Part shown: one piece after another, positions 1-11,146 of the stretch
Layout of the letters: each line of letters opens with the position of its first letter
Numbering within the stretch: the stretch's first letter is position 1
Source of the DNA: Sambucus nigra
Lineage: Eukaryota; Streptophyta; Magnoliopsida; Dipsacales; Adoxaceae
Assembly (NCBI GenBank): GCA_949130495.1
Contig: OX422221.1
Span: 159,559,241-159,623,240 of the forward strand
DNA: 64,000 nt
Reading direction: 5' to 3'
Translations under genes and position numbers: made by a program
Notes under the pieces: generated by a model
Told to the model about the DNA's origin: nothing
The model's database searches: none
What the model saw: the letters and a program-made list of their open reading frames with translations, nothing else

Positions 1-1692
1 GAAATATTTATTTTCGCAGAAGGATTTGAATATGCGACAACGTCGACGGTTAGAATTTGTGAAAGACTACTAATTTGATATTCATTATCACCCGAGTAAG
101 GGTAATGTAGTGGCGGATGCATTGAGTCAGAAACCCGAGGGGGAATTAGCAAGAGTATGAAAGGCTAAATGGAAAGAACTTAGCCAAGAGGACGGTGTTA
201 CAAGGGCGTTTATGACAGTATTGACCATTACACCTACGATGATGACAAGAGTTGTGGAATACCAAAGAAGGGACAAAGATTATCAGAACCGTATACGCCA
301 ATTGTTAACCGAGGGAGCAGAATCCTACTCTATAAATTCTGAGGGTGGGTTACGTTTCCATGGGAGGCTTGTTGTTCCGGACAAAGGGGATTTGAGGTGG
401 GCCGTAATGACAGAATCTCATAGGTCTAAGTTTGCAGTACATCCTTGTGGAGACAAAATGTACCAAGACATGCGTCGTCAATATTGGTGGGCGGGTATGA
501 AATGTGATATTTCTGAATTTGTTTCCCAATGTATTACTTGTCAACTGGTGAAAGTAGATCATCAATGACCGATGGGATTGCTACAACCCTCAGAATATCG
601 GTGTGGAAGTGGGAAAGAATCTCGATGGATTTTATCACGGGATTGCCAGCGTCACAGAGCGGTCATGATTCCATTTGGGTGATTGTCGATCATTTAACCA
701 AGTCGGCACATTTCTTACCGGTACGTACGGATTATAACGCGGATCACTATGCTCGGCTATTTATCACGGAGATTGTCAGACTCCACAGGGTGCCCATTAA
801 TATAGTCTCTGATTGAGACAAGATCCTTATTTCCCATTTTTGGCAAAGTTTCCAAGAAGCTATGGGGATCGAATTGAAGTTGAGTACCTTTTATCACCCT
901 CAAACAGATGGACAGACTGAACGATTCAACCAAATATTGGAGGACATGCCCAGAATGTGTGTGCTTGAATTTAAAGGAGGCTGGGAACAATATCTTCCCT
1001 TGGTCGAATTTGCTTATAATAATTCGTACCAATTCACTATCGGGACGGCACCGTATGAAGTATTATATGGTCGACCGTGTAGATCACCTACCTGTTGGTT
1101 GGAAGTGGGAGATAATAAATTTCTTGGACCTGAAATGATCCAAGATACTTCTTCCAAGATTGAACTCATACGCAATCGCATTCGAATAGCTCAAGATCGT
1201 CAAAAGAGTTATGCCGATGCAAATAGAAACCATGTGGAACTCGAAGTTAGAGATCAAGCTTTGGTACGGGTATCACCAATGAAAGGTATAATGCGATTTG
1301 GGAAGAAGGGGAAGCTCGCGCCTCGCTATGTAGGCCCTTTTACCATTATTATTATTAAAGTAGGCCCTGTAGCTTATCAACTTGCTTTGCCGGAATGCCT
1401 ACAACAGATTCATGATGTGTTTCATGTATCTTTATTGAAAAAGTACAAAAGGTGTGAGGAGGCTCACTAGAATATTCCCTTAAATGATATCGATTTGCAG
1501 CCCGATATTTCATACGAGGAACGACCAGTGGCAATTTTAGATCACTAAGAGCGTAGGCTAAGATCTAGAGCTATACCTTTGGTTCGGGTCCAATGGGGAC
1601 ATCACAATGTTGAGGAGTCAATCTGGGAATGTGAGGACGATATGCAAGAAAAGTATCCACATCTCTTTTTGCAAGGTACATCAGAATTTTGA
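1..1692 (+). pseudogene. gypsy pol fragment: RNase H end, integrase, chromodomain-like tail (decayed)
   Basis: Reading through stops, the order is: end of RNase H (VVADALSQKP, about 100-140), the HHCC zinc finger of integrase (H..H, CITC; within 212-568), the DDE core (MDFITGLP near 630, IVSD near 808, TERFNQ near 918), then the GPF/LPECLQQIHDVFHVS region (about 1340-1430) and a chromodomain-like end. The frame changes once between about 568 and 590. In-frame stops lie near 158, 566, 814, 1468 and 1546; most fit CGA-to-TGA or CAG/CAA-to-TAG/TAA changes. The enzyme would insert element cDNA into the genome; this copy cannot be translated whole. Translation ends with the TGA at 1690-1692, just before the PPT. 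Confidence 0.88.
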
Positions 1693-1699
1693 GGGAAAA

Positions 1700-1713
1700 T
1701 AAGGGGGGGAGTA
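1700..1713 (+). other. Polypurine tract of the Tekay-like element
   Basis: A purine run containing a stretch of G lies 7 bases after the pol stop and directly before the TGTAATAACC start of the LTR. This is the expected plus-strand priming site. Confidence 0.75.
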
Positions 1714-4376
1714 TGTAATAACCCTTACTTTTGAGTAATTGAATTTATATTAATTTACCATGTGAGGTAATTATATAAAATATTGGAGGATGGAGTAAAT
1801 AATATCTAAGTGAGTAAAAGATAATACTTACTATATTCTTGCATATTTACTATTCTGTGAATGTAAATAGCATCATGTTTTATTTTGTAATGTCGTGTGC
1901 TAAAAACGAATATTATGGTTTAAAATGAAGTGGTATATGAAAATGATTTATATTATTTCGGATGCCAGTTTAGAGGGTGTAGTTAGTCCCGAAATATTCG
2001 AGATAGTCAAAATAAGTGCAATATTGTATTTGTGGAGTTCCGAGAATTTTTGACAGGTTATGACTTAATTGTGTAGTTACAAGTCATTTTAATGGTATAT
2101 TAACATTTAAGGTTAATAAGTGTTAGGTGCAAGATTTAAGTCTTCCAACCCTTTTATTCCTCTTGTATGTTCCTGAACCTAGAAAGAAAGAGAGAGAAAG
2201 AGAATTGTGGAGAAAAAGAAGATAAAGGAGAAAAATTAAAGAAATTGAGGTGTGATCTTGCATCTACTCCTGGGAATTCGAGATTTCAGCTTAAGGCAAG
2301 TTTATAACTTGCTAATATATGATTTAATGTGAGTAATTTGTTGTGATAGTTGTGTAATAGGATAATGGGAAAAGTTGTAGTTTTATTTTATTTTTATTTT
2401 TTTTTATGAATTTTGGATGTTTAACCCTTGAATCTTGAAGTTGTATGGATTTAGTTAGTTATATGGATTTATTGGGGTGTATAATTATTGTGGTTATGTG
2501 GTTGGGTGATGAGAATGAAGGAAGTGTAAGAATAAGGAGTTTAGGTTTTGGATTCAATCTTGTAGAAGAAGAAAATTCGAGGGTCTGCTAGGCGCGGTCG
2601 ACCGCAGTCCCAGGACCGGTCGACCGGGCCTTCAGGGGAAAGCCTACTGCTTTCTTATATAAGTATAAAATTTGAGCGCGGTCGACAGCGGTCCCAGGAC
2701 CGGTCGACCGGGCTTCCCAAACTGAGCTTACTGCATTCTTTTGTAGACAAAACCATTGAGGCGCGGTCGACCGCGGTCCCATGACCTGTCGACCGGTCCC
2801 CTATTTTTCACTATAAAATCCCAAATTCTTTCTAGCTTCTTTTTTTTTAATATAGGGACTTAGGAACTTTCTTAAATGAATTAAAACTAGAGTATTAGAG
2901 TCTAGTAGTAAGGTATTTAAGAACCTAAGTAGAAATGAGAGTTTGGGATTAGTTCGGGAATCAATTTAGTTAGTTAAATTAGAGGAAGATAAATGATTCT
3001 TTATTAGAATGAACTAGTCTATACCTAAGGAGAATTAGAATGAGTTAATGTTGACTTTTAGAATTGTATTGAAGAATATCATACATGAGGTGTTATAGAT
3101 GAAATGTTAATTAAGGGAGACTTATATTGGGGATAATTAAACATTTAGGTTTATAATGATGACATTAAACTCTTATGACCCCGGATAAAAATGTAATGCA
3201 TACTTGATAAAGTAAATAACTTGTGAATGATAAATACACACCTCTCTAAAAGCTATCACAGGGGAAGGTATGCGTATGAGGTGAAGTCCCTTGGCTAGTG
3301 AATGCAGGGCGAATATAGTCCTCGGCCATAGGACCGGTTATATTATATTATGTGATTATTGTTCGAAGTGAGGTAATTTCGGGTGTGGTTATGACTCATC
3401 GTCGAAGGTATATGGCCTCTTACCGATGTTATGCGAAGTAGGATGCCCAGGTTGTCTTGGTGATAGGCCCTGAAAGATGATAGATATTTAGGGGAGCGTC
3501 TAGTACGAAAACCCGAAAGGGCGGTCTTAGAATCTTTATATGTTGTGAAATGTAACTATTCATATTAAAGCGGGATAATATTGATGGCAAAACACTCTAT
3601 GAATTAAACTGCTTTGAAAACGTCTCCTAAAGAGATATGGAACGTTTAAATGAAATTGTCCAGAAAGGGAATTGAATTCTATTTAGTAATATTTTTATTC
3701 ATATTCTATTGCATAATTAAAATGTGTTCATGCTTTTAGATTGAGTAGTTAGATTCTTATCATTATTCATGATGATTAGACTGTCCATAACTGCCATGCA
3801 TTTTATTCACATGTTGATAATATAAAATCAAGCCCTGACCTGTTCATATTTCTTTGTTTTGCATGAATCTAATATTCGCCCAGGTGCTCCGCTGCAAGGA
3901 AACCCGTATTGACGTTTCTATCCCAGTGTCTTGGAGTTGTAACACCTTGCGGAGGTTACGAGATATTTGGATATGGACGCTTCCATCTTTTGTGTTCTAG
4001 TTATGATCGATTACACGTTCGGGTGTGTTGCCCAAGTTTTGTAATTCTATGATATTACGAAATGTTATACTTTAATACTTAGTGTAACCTTATTGTAAGT
4101 GTCTGTTAACCGACAACTTATTCGGTTATTTTGATGTATATGATGGTTGATAGATTATCTGTCTTTTGTGATATCCACCTTCTTTTCAATTGGAATTGTT
4201 TAAATGCTTTCTTTAACTCAATAAACATATTTTGACTATCCGTTTTCTAAAATAATGGGTGGTTATCTCGTATATTTATTATATTACTGTGATGCTAAGA
4301 ATGGACCATCTATGATTCCTGTTAATATTGGAGTATCGGGCAGGCCACCTCTTATTTTAATAAGCAGGGTGTCACA
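1714..4376 (+). mobile_element. 3' LTR of the Tekay-like element
   Basis: It starts TGTAATAACCC after the PPT and ends CAGGGTGTCACA, giving about 2663 bp, long as is usual for Tekay/Del. The end is homologous to the reverse complement of 36354-36440 (shared GTGATG.TAAGAATG and GGCCACC blocks). A TATA-like CTATAAAAT is at 2811-2819. The rest (3000-4300) is AT-rich and shows no coding signal. Confidence 0.8.
2591..2819 (+). promoter_or_regulatory. GTCGAC palindrome cluster upstream of the LTR TATA box
   Basis: Three roughly 85-bp repeats each carry two GTCGAC-centred palindromes. CCGGTCGACCGG, a perfect 12-mer, is at 2616-2627 and 2700-2711; GCGGTCGACCGC is at 2763-2774. The last site ends about 16-20 bases before CTATAAAAT (2811-2819). 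The GC-rich block stands out sharply in an AT-rich LTR. It looks like a U3 enhancer repeat; that role is inferred. Confidence 0.6.
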
Positions 4377-4530
4377 ATGTTCGTGACAATTACTAAATTA
4401 TCACGGACATGTCACTCTCAAAGTCTGTGATAAGTTTTTCCTTGTCCGATCAATGTCCATAATTTACTTGTCACGGACATGTCACTATCAAAGTCCATGA
4501 CAAGTTTTTTCTTGTCTTGGAATTATCACG
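4377..4530 (-). repeat. CACTA-type subterminal repeats
   Basis: Short repeats of the form TGTCACGGACATGTCACT occur at least twice, with inverted partners such as CATGACAAG. The style resembles the CACTA ends at 30600-30853 and 49981-50290, where TGTCACGGTCATTGACC variants alternate in both orientations. Such repeats bind the transposon's own TNPA-like protein in En/Spm. Confidence 0.5.
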
Positions 4531-4531
4531 A

Positions 4532-4601
<70 letters not shown>
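4532..4601. repeat. (TC)n(AT)n microsatellite
   Basis: About 19 bp of TC repeats run into about 50 bp of AT repeats. The AT tract resumes at 6728-6742 after the solo LTR, so one tract was split by the insertion. Open frames across it are repeat artefacts. Confidence 0.9.
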
Positions 4602-4608
<7 letters not shown>

Positions 4609-6727
4609 GGCCATCCCCCGATCCTTATAGAGGGAGAGATAGAGAAGAGGGTATCTTCTATGTCGAGAGGATCTTGGTCCCGCGCATCCCTCTCGGGAGC
4701 GCTTCGGTCGACGTTGGTGACGAGGTGAAAAAATGTAGAGAGATGGAGTCGCCAATATATTTTCTTATAACAGACAAAAGAAAAGGTAACCATCCTGAAG
4801 TACAACATCCAAAGACATACTGATTCATATGAAACCAAAATGATTCGAAAAGGGTCTAGAGGCTAAGTTACGAAATGGGAAGGTGTTAGGAAACCATTCC
4901 GCCCTTACGGTTTCTCATGGGTTATTGCTATTTTCCTTTATTTCCCCGTGATATGTGCGTATGTGTATATGTAGTGGAGATAGAAATCATCGACTTGTAT
5001 CATGGAAGAGATAAAACGAGTCATCCATAGGAATGTTCCTAAAAGTAGTATTAGAAAATAGGATATACGCAATTATCCTAGCGTTGATCGTTATAACGAA
5101 ACGATAATGCATGTGGAATAATATGCCACTAAGAACAAATATATGTATATGTAAATATATAGATTTTAGGAGAATTAAGTTTAAAGAACATAAAAAGAAA
5201 AGAAAATGAGAGAAAAGTAGGAATAAGACTGGAGTCTCGGGTTTTACCCTAAGACGTCTACGTAGCCTATAGGGGCATCAAAGTCCACGTAGTTCGTATA
5301 CAAAATGAGGGGTGGGATTTATCACCTAAATCCAACCGGGACTTCTCTTATATGTGTGTGTTTGTAAAAAAAGTGTTTTAGTTTCGAGAAAAGTGTGAGA
5401 AAAGAATGGGAATTCCCGTTTGGAATTTATGAGCAAACCCTCTTTTTCTTTTTGTTTTGGGTTTTATTTATATGAAAATAAGATATGTGTAATAATACTA
5501 AATAAAAAGTATATTAGGAAATGTGAGATGGGAGAATATAAGTGCTAATTAATGAAACAAATTAATGCGAATTTAGGAGAATTTGAAGGGAGAGTTGAGA
5601 AAGTTGGACCTTCTTGAAGATCTTGAGCTGAATCTTGGATGTTGGAGATCAGCCCTTGCACTTGGGAGATGATGGAGGGTAGTTAATTCACAAATTTTGA
5701 TGAAAAATATGATGAAAGTTGAAGGTTGGTAAGGGATTTGGATGTGGAAAACACGCTGACTTCGAGAGGCATTTTCTGAGCTCGCTGAGAGTGATGGATT
5801 TCAGATCTATTTGTTTTTTTTTGCAATGATGTCAGGACCTCCATTTTATAGGCCCAGGTCATTGAAAATCGGAATAGTCCTGGTCCTTCCAATCAGCAGG
5901 TGTGTTTAGGCACACTGCCGATAGGCAGGGTTTGGAACTTGTCGTTTGGAAGTCTCTTTCAGGTTTTTCTGAAAATTTCTCGTAGAGCGCAAACTGTTGA
6001 TCCGAATTGAGCATGGGGTAAACCAATGGAAATTTAATTAAGAGACCTTCAAAAGTCCTTTGGACTTCTCTTGGGTTCAGGAATTGACTTTTGGTCAAAT
6101 ATGGCTCAGAAGCATTTATCGGTCGTTTGGATGGGGGGTTGTCGGACGCAAACGGATTGTTCGTTAGCATGGTAAGTCAGAATTGCGCACGGGGAGGACC
6201 TTAGAAAGGTTAGGAGATGTAATTAGACATTTTAAAGAGTTTGACTCGGTTTGGGAAGTTGACTTCGATCAAATGGGGCCCGAAAGCGTTCGGTGACCTT
6301 TCAGAGTAAAATAAATCGTTCGTCCGTACCGTAAGTCAGAATCGCGCACGAGGCGGACCGTTGGAAAGGAGTTTCAGTTCCCTTTGAATATTCCTTCAAT
6401 ATCAGTCGATCTGAAGAGTTGAATTTAGTCAAACAGAGCCTAGGAGCATCTGGTGGCCTCTTGATCAAGTTTCGGGGGAAAATGGGTCGTTCGTCTGCAC
6501 CGTAAGTAAGAATCGCGCACGTGACGGACCATTGGAAAGGGGATTCAGTTCCCTTTGAAGATTCATTTAGTATCGATCGAAATGGTTTTAATTTTGGTCA
6601 AACGGAGCCTGGGAGCATCCGGTGGCCTCTTGATCAGTACCTGGGGTATGACTTAGGTTTGTAGCGATGAGGGGAGGTGCTAGGGACCTACGGAGAGGTT
6701 AGGGGGTGTTAGAATATGGTGTCTACA
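4602..6727 (-). mobile_element. Solo LTR, Ogre/Tat-like
   Basis: The boundaries TGTA (4602) and TACA (6727) are inverted ends, flanked by ATATA on both sides (a target duplication, but inside an AT tract). On the minus strand it begins TGTAGACACC and has a TATA-like CTATAAAATGG at 5841-5851. The block 4735-4920 (GGAGTCGCCA, GGGAAGGTGTTAGG) is of a type common in plant Ogre/Tat-type repeats. No internal region or second LTR is present. No coding sequence is seen. Confidence 0.65.
5990..6660. repeat. Tandem repeat of about 160-170 bp inside the solo LTR
   Basis: The block GTAAGTCAGAATCGCGCACG, followed by GGACC.TTGGAAAGG and CAAA..GAGCC..GGAGCATC, recurs at 6172, 6331 and 6502 (periods 159 and 171), with a more degenerate copy near 5990. 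On the minus strand these units lie upstream of the TATA-like box. Confidence 0.7.
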
Positions 6728-6896
6728 ATATATATATATATATTAAATATTCAAAGTTTATCCAAAGCCATACACCATTGATTCATTCATTATATCAAAC
6801 AATAAATAATAAATAACATTCAATATATTCAATATTCAAAGTTATTGTTCATAATCATAATAAACAAATAGTAATAAAATTATTGCAAATTATTGT
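6728..6896 (-). other. 3' untranslated region of the CACTA gene, AT-rich
   Basis: AT-rich sequence between the solo LTR and the stop of the TNPA-like gene. It starts with the second half of the split (AT)n tract. No coding signal is visible. Confidence 0.5.
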
Positions 6897-7317
6897 TCAA
6901 TCATTATCATTTTGAAGGAGGAAGGTAAGAAATACTATATAGAAATTTAGACAACCCTTAATAGTACTAATGCCACATTGCACGTTCAACTACATGAGCT
7001 CATTTGATTTTCCCACGTACTTATTCGTGATGCGGAATCATGCCTCATGGGGTTGCAATGGATGGTTATGCACCATTGTACCATGGAACGTATTCTTTTA
7101 CCTTAACCCACTAGCTATTCTATCACCACCTCTTGTGTCTACTATTTTCACAATAGGCCAATCAATAGTTGAAACTGGCCTTGGGATGGGGGTATGGGAG
7201 GGAATGCTGAATATATCATATGTAAATGAGGGGGGTATCGGTGGGGGTGAGGGTGAAAAAGACGGAGTAGTGATCCCCTCATCCACCACTTTCTCCTTGC
7301 CTTTCCCCGGCCTGGAC
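6897..7317 (-). pseudogene. 3' part of the CACTA TNPA-like (Transposase_24) gene
   Basis: This is the C-terminal part of the gene begun at 13930; it was cut off by the Athila-like insertion. On the minus strand it reads PGKGKEKVVDEGITT, then IVDTRGGDRIASGLR, then a region parallel to the second CACTA copy: MVHNHPLQPHE / GKSNELM / STIKGCLNFYIVFLTFLL here against IVHGRALQQME / GKENSLL / TYISGCVNSYVVWPTHLL at 50524-50720. Several in-frame stops are present, and it ends at a TGA near 6897. In CACTA elements this product is usually the accessory DNA-binding protein. Confidence 0.7.
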
Positions 7318-7322
7318 CCAAC

Positions 7323-8889
7323 TGATACGACGCAAATATTGCGTATTTCACCCGTTAACCTACGCCTTATTAGCCCCCTTGGGTATCTTAATCCCTATAC
7401 TTATGCTCGTTAACCAGACAACCTCGGATTTCTATGTTAACATGTTTTGCAGGGGTTAATTGAGCTTTTGTAGGTATTTGGATGCTTAGTATGAAGTTCA
7501 GACGCTTTTCGGAAATGTTTCGTCGACTTTTGCAACTTCGGGGGCATTTTAGAAATTTCTTCATTCGGGTTTGAATCCCGAGATCTTCACGGAAGTTGAA
7601 GCCCTTTGATTTCTCTTCGCGTGGCCGCCGACGGTGCATGATTCCGAGTTGTATCGATGGAGTTATGGCACTTTTAGGATGATTTTTACATGAAAAGTAC
7701 ACTCAAGGTCACATTCAAGGGCATTTTAGTCATTTCATATTTTGGTTTTTTAGCCTAATGTCTTCTTGGATGTTGTAGTCCTCTGAGTTATCTTCACGTA
7801 GCCTCCGACCGTGCCTCATTCCGAGCTATAACGAATAAACGACGGCATTTTCCGTAAAACAGGACAAAGCTGCAGAATTGCAGACCTGTAGGGGCGAATC
7901 GATTCGGCCCAAAGCCAAATCGATTCGGCCCTACAGAAAGTACGCAAATTGCTATTTTTAAGTGGATTTTGGTGGGGTAATTTTGGGTAAAAGAATTGTA
8001 TAAAGGGGGAGATCATTTTTAGACATTAGTTAGGTTAGAAAATCAGATTTTTGGGGATTTTTTGTGGAGCTTCACTCTCCTCCTTTCTCTTTGGGTTCAT
8101 CCCATTTATGTAAGTATCTTACTATTCATTGTCTTCAAGCTTTGTACTTAGTTGTTTTATCTTAATTTCTTTGTTTTCTTAACTTTCTTGCCTAGATAAA
8201 TTAGTTTAGTTTATTTATTTCTTGTTTTGTTTATTAATTAGTTGTTTAATTAGATTAATCATGTGTAGTGAGTAGTTTTACGAGTTGGGATTGCGTTTCT
8301 GCCATTAATGGGTGTCGAGCTCCGAAAGTTAGGTTTTGGGGAAAATTGCATTTAATTGAAACTTCGGGTATTAAAGTTGGATTATTATGCATTTAACTTT
8401 CTTTGTCACGCAACGTTAGTGTTTATAGCGATAATCCGAATTTAATCCACGTGTGGCCATTTTTGATTAAATGTTTAATCTCGCAACTTTGGATTAAATT
8501 CCTTATTGTGTGATGTTTATGATTAATTAAAAATGCTCGATTAAATGTTTTCGAACCGAAATTCTAATTATTAGTTGTTTAGGCCATGGTGGGGACGCGA
8601 TCCCGACTCTCGTTTTATTAATTGTAGTATAGTGTTAACTTCTTCCTTTTTCTGTTTTGTCACCATTTTCTACCATCACCTTTTCATTTATTTATTTTAC
8701 ACCTTTATTCCTGAAGTAATTAAACAATTAAAATCTAAAATTTAATCACTCCCTGTGGATTTCTTACAATACCCGACTTACCGCTGTGCTTGCTTGTCAA
8801 GTGTAGTTGTAGCTTAGGTTTTTTGTATCGCGGCGGCGAAACACACAACGATTGTGTCCTCACACGAACACAGTTTTTCCGCCCGTTCA
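7323..8889 (+). mobile_element. 5' LTR of the Athila-like element
   Basis: Starts TGATACGACGC and ends CCCGTTCA. It is near-identical by eye to 11147-12713 and of equal length. It contains two copies of an AATCGATTCGG motif (from 7895 and 7917) and a TATA-like TGTATAAAGG (7998-8007). A C-rich/CT region near 8070 could follow the transcription start. Confidence 0.88.
7895..8007 (+). promoter_or_regulatory. ATCGAT palindromes upstream of the LTR TATA box
   Basis: CGAATCGATTCG at 7895-7906 is a perfect 12-bp palindrome; AAATCGATTCGG follows at 7917. TGTATAAAGG lies at 7998-8007. The same layout is in the other LTR (palindrome about 11719-11730, TATA 11821-11830). Confidence 0.55.
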
Positions 8890-8894
8890 CAAAA

Positions 8895-8911
8895 TGGCGC
8901 CGTTTCCGGGG
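8895..8911 (+). other. Primer-binding site
   Basis: TGGCGCCGTTTCCGGGG starts 5 bases after the 5' LTR. It resembles the usual Athila PBS (tRNA-Asp type) with one change. Confidence 0.8.
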
Positions 8912-11146
8912 ATCAACGATGCATGTCCAAAGGAATCAACGATGCATGTTCGCTTTGGAGGGTCCACCGTTGATCTTTCAAAGTCAAATCCCTTTTTGGG
9001 TGGACCCTCAACTATTTAGACTTCTAGTGTATAGTTAGTGTGAAGCCTAAATAGTAGGTTGTAAATAGTTAGCTTTTTAATTTTCTTTCTTTCCTATTTT
9101 TCTTTCCTTTTTAATTTAGTCTAGTGTAATTAGTTAACTTTTTGTTATTTGTTTTTGCTATTCTCGGTACTAACTTGTTTTGTAGATTCCTTTGGACTCG
9201 CGCTTATGGAGATCGCTCCAATTTTGGGTAATATCGTTATTTTCCTCTCTTTGTGTTGTGTTCTTAATGCACATTGAGGACAATGCAACATTTAAGTTAG
9301 GGGGTGTAGTATATTCTATCCATTTCTTGTGTAGTCCATGGATTTGCTCACATTTAGTTACTAAGTATGCCTCTTTGTAAAAAAATTGAAAAATTTCAAA
9401 AATATTTTCTTTCTTTTTTCTCCTTTGTTGGGCATTTTGCCTTGTTTCCAGTGATAAATTTCAATAATTTCCCGATCCAATAGACAACTCAATGATGCAT
9501 GTTCTCGATTTTAGAAGTTATTAAACTTTAGTCCTCAAATCATTGATATTGTGAATAACTTCATGAATTAAACTTTATCCCATGAGCATATGCACTTTCC
9601 TTGTTATATTGATTTGGTTTAAGATTTTTATAACTCGGTAATCTTTTGTTGCATTGTATATACTTACACCGAGTAAGCTTTGTACCTTTCGTCGTTTGTG
9701 AGTGTTATACACTATTCTTTCCTCTTTGAAAACGTTGAATTCGTCGGTAATCTCTCTATTCTTTCATTTGACCGTTCATTAATTGAGTTCATACTTGAAA
9801 TGTGTTACTTGAGCATGATTTTCCTATATTGTTTTGACTTGAGAATTGCGTAAACTTTGTGAAATGATCATAGGCCCTCTTTCTTATATCACCCATATTA
9901 GCCTTGACCTCACCCTTATATGTTTACCCTCGTTAACCCCTTGAGCCTAAATATAGCCTTTCGTTTCATAACCCCAATCCCATAACCAACTCTAAATTGG
10001 AGTTTTAGCCCATACATACACTTTCCATACCTTTGTTTGGAATGATACTTGGGATTGAATGTTGTTGTTGTATTGTCGGTTGCAATTTAGGCATATGAGA
10101 GTTTGAAAAGTAAAGAAAAGTGTAGTGAAAAAAGTGAAGAAAAAGAGAAAGAAAAAGAAAACAAAAACAAAAAGTGAGAAAAAGAAGAAAAGAAAAGAAA
10201 AGAGAAAGTTGTAAATGTTGTGTATAGTGTTCAATAAGCTTTGATTACTCTCCCCGATGATATATATAATGCTTGTTTTGGAACTTGTTTTTCCAATTTT
10301 GTTATTGCACGCATTCTCCCATTATCCCGAGTTTTCATCCCGAACACTTTGAATCCGTACATACATTCCTTCATTTCGTACCCTAGCCTATCCTACATTA
10401 CAACCCTATTACAAGTCCTATGTGATCTTAGGGTGCATTTAATTTAAAAGTCGTAATAGTTGTGATAATCTGTGAAAATGCATTTCGCCTCTTTTAATGT
10501 GCGGTGTCCTTTCATTGAGGTTACAGTTTTTCAGTTATATATAGCGTTCTTCATCTGTGACATGTGCGCGGCCTAGTTTCCATTTACATTTACTCTTTAT
10601 GCCCGCATGTCCCGTGTGTTACCTCCCTGTTTCGAGTGAATTCATTTGTTGAGCGTAATGCCCGTGAGGATTGAATGTATGCATGCTTTGATGTTTAGTA
10701 TCCGAATTATTTAAGTTTTTCGCCAAATCATACTTTGCATATGCTCACTTCCCTCCCACATGTTAGAGTTTCAATTCATTGAGATGCATTCGATAATGTT
10801 AATAACTACGGACTTCTCATGCGAATTCGTTTGCTATGCTAATAACATGTTGAAATCTTATTCGCACTGATGAGTTTGTCTTACTTGATTGGGCATATTT
10901 TGAGGAAACTTTATGATGTTTGTGGGTTCCATCACTGAAAACCCTCACGAGACGACACTCGTCCACTAGGGTAACCTAGGGGTTTAACGGCTTATTGCAT
11001 ACGCTAAATGCAATCGAATCGCCCGCGAAAGTGGCCTTATGCTTTTATACCATACTTTTGTACTATCTCCTGCTTTTGGTCTTCTTGTTGTTCTTGTTGT
11101 TCCCTATTTCATTGCTAGGGACTAGCAATGTGTAAGTTAGGGGGTG
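8912..11146 (+). other. Non-coding interior of the Athila-like element
   Basis: About 2.2 kb without a convincing frame. It holds two short repeats of ATCAACGATGCATG (8912-8950), the ATTGAGGACAATG block (about 9270), AT-rich filler and a purine-rich stretch (10120-10210). It ends in the PPT GTTAGGGGG just before the 3' LTR at 11147. The part from 9150 onward is homologous, in reverse, to 38100-39960. Confidence 0.7.

Larger units (their letters stand above)
1..4376 (+). mobile_element. 3' part of a Tekay/Del-like Ty3/gypsy chromovirus
   Basis: The window opens inside the pol gene of a plus-strand LTR retrotransposon: the end of RNase H, then integrase, then a chromodomain-like tail, a polypurine tract (about 1700-1713) and a long LTR (1714-4376). 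The integrase and the terminal motif PLVRVQWGHHNVEESIWE match what I know of the Tekay/Del lineage. The 5' half lies outside the window. The LTR is directly followed by CACTA-like subterminal repeats, so the element probably inserted into the end of that transposon. If so, ATGTT (4377-4381) should also precede the 5' LTR. Confidence 0.85.

Noticed and set aside
4479..4838. Frames with Tyr-Ile repeats on both strands
   Set aside because: They run through an (AT)n tract and the start of a solo LTR; no domain is recognisable.
7388..7702. 104-residue minus-strand frame recurring at 11212-11526
   Set aside because: It lies in the Athila-like LTR, present twice because LTRs are paired; no domain, and it runs opposite to the element.
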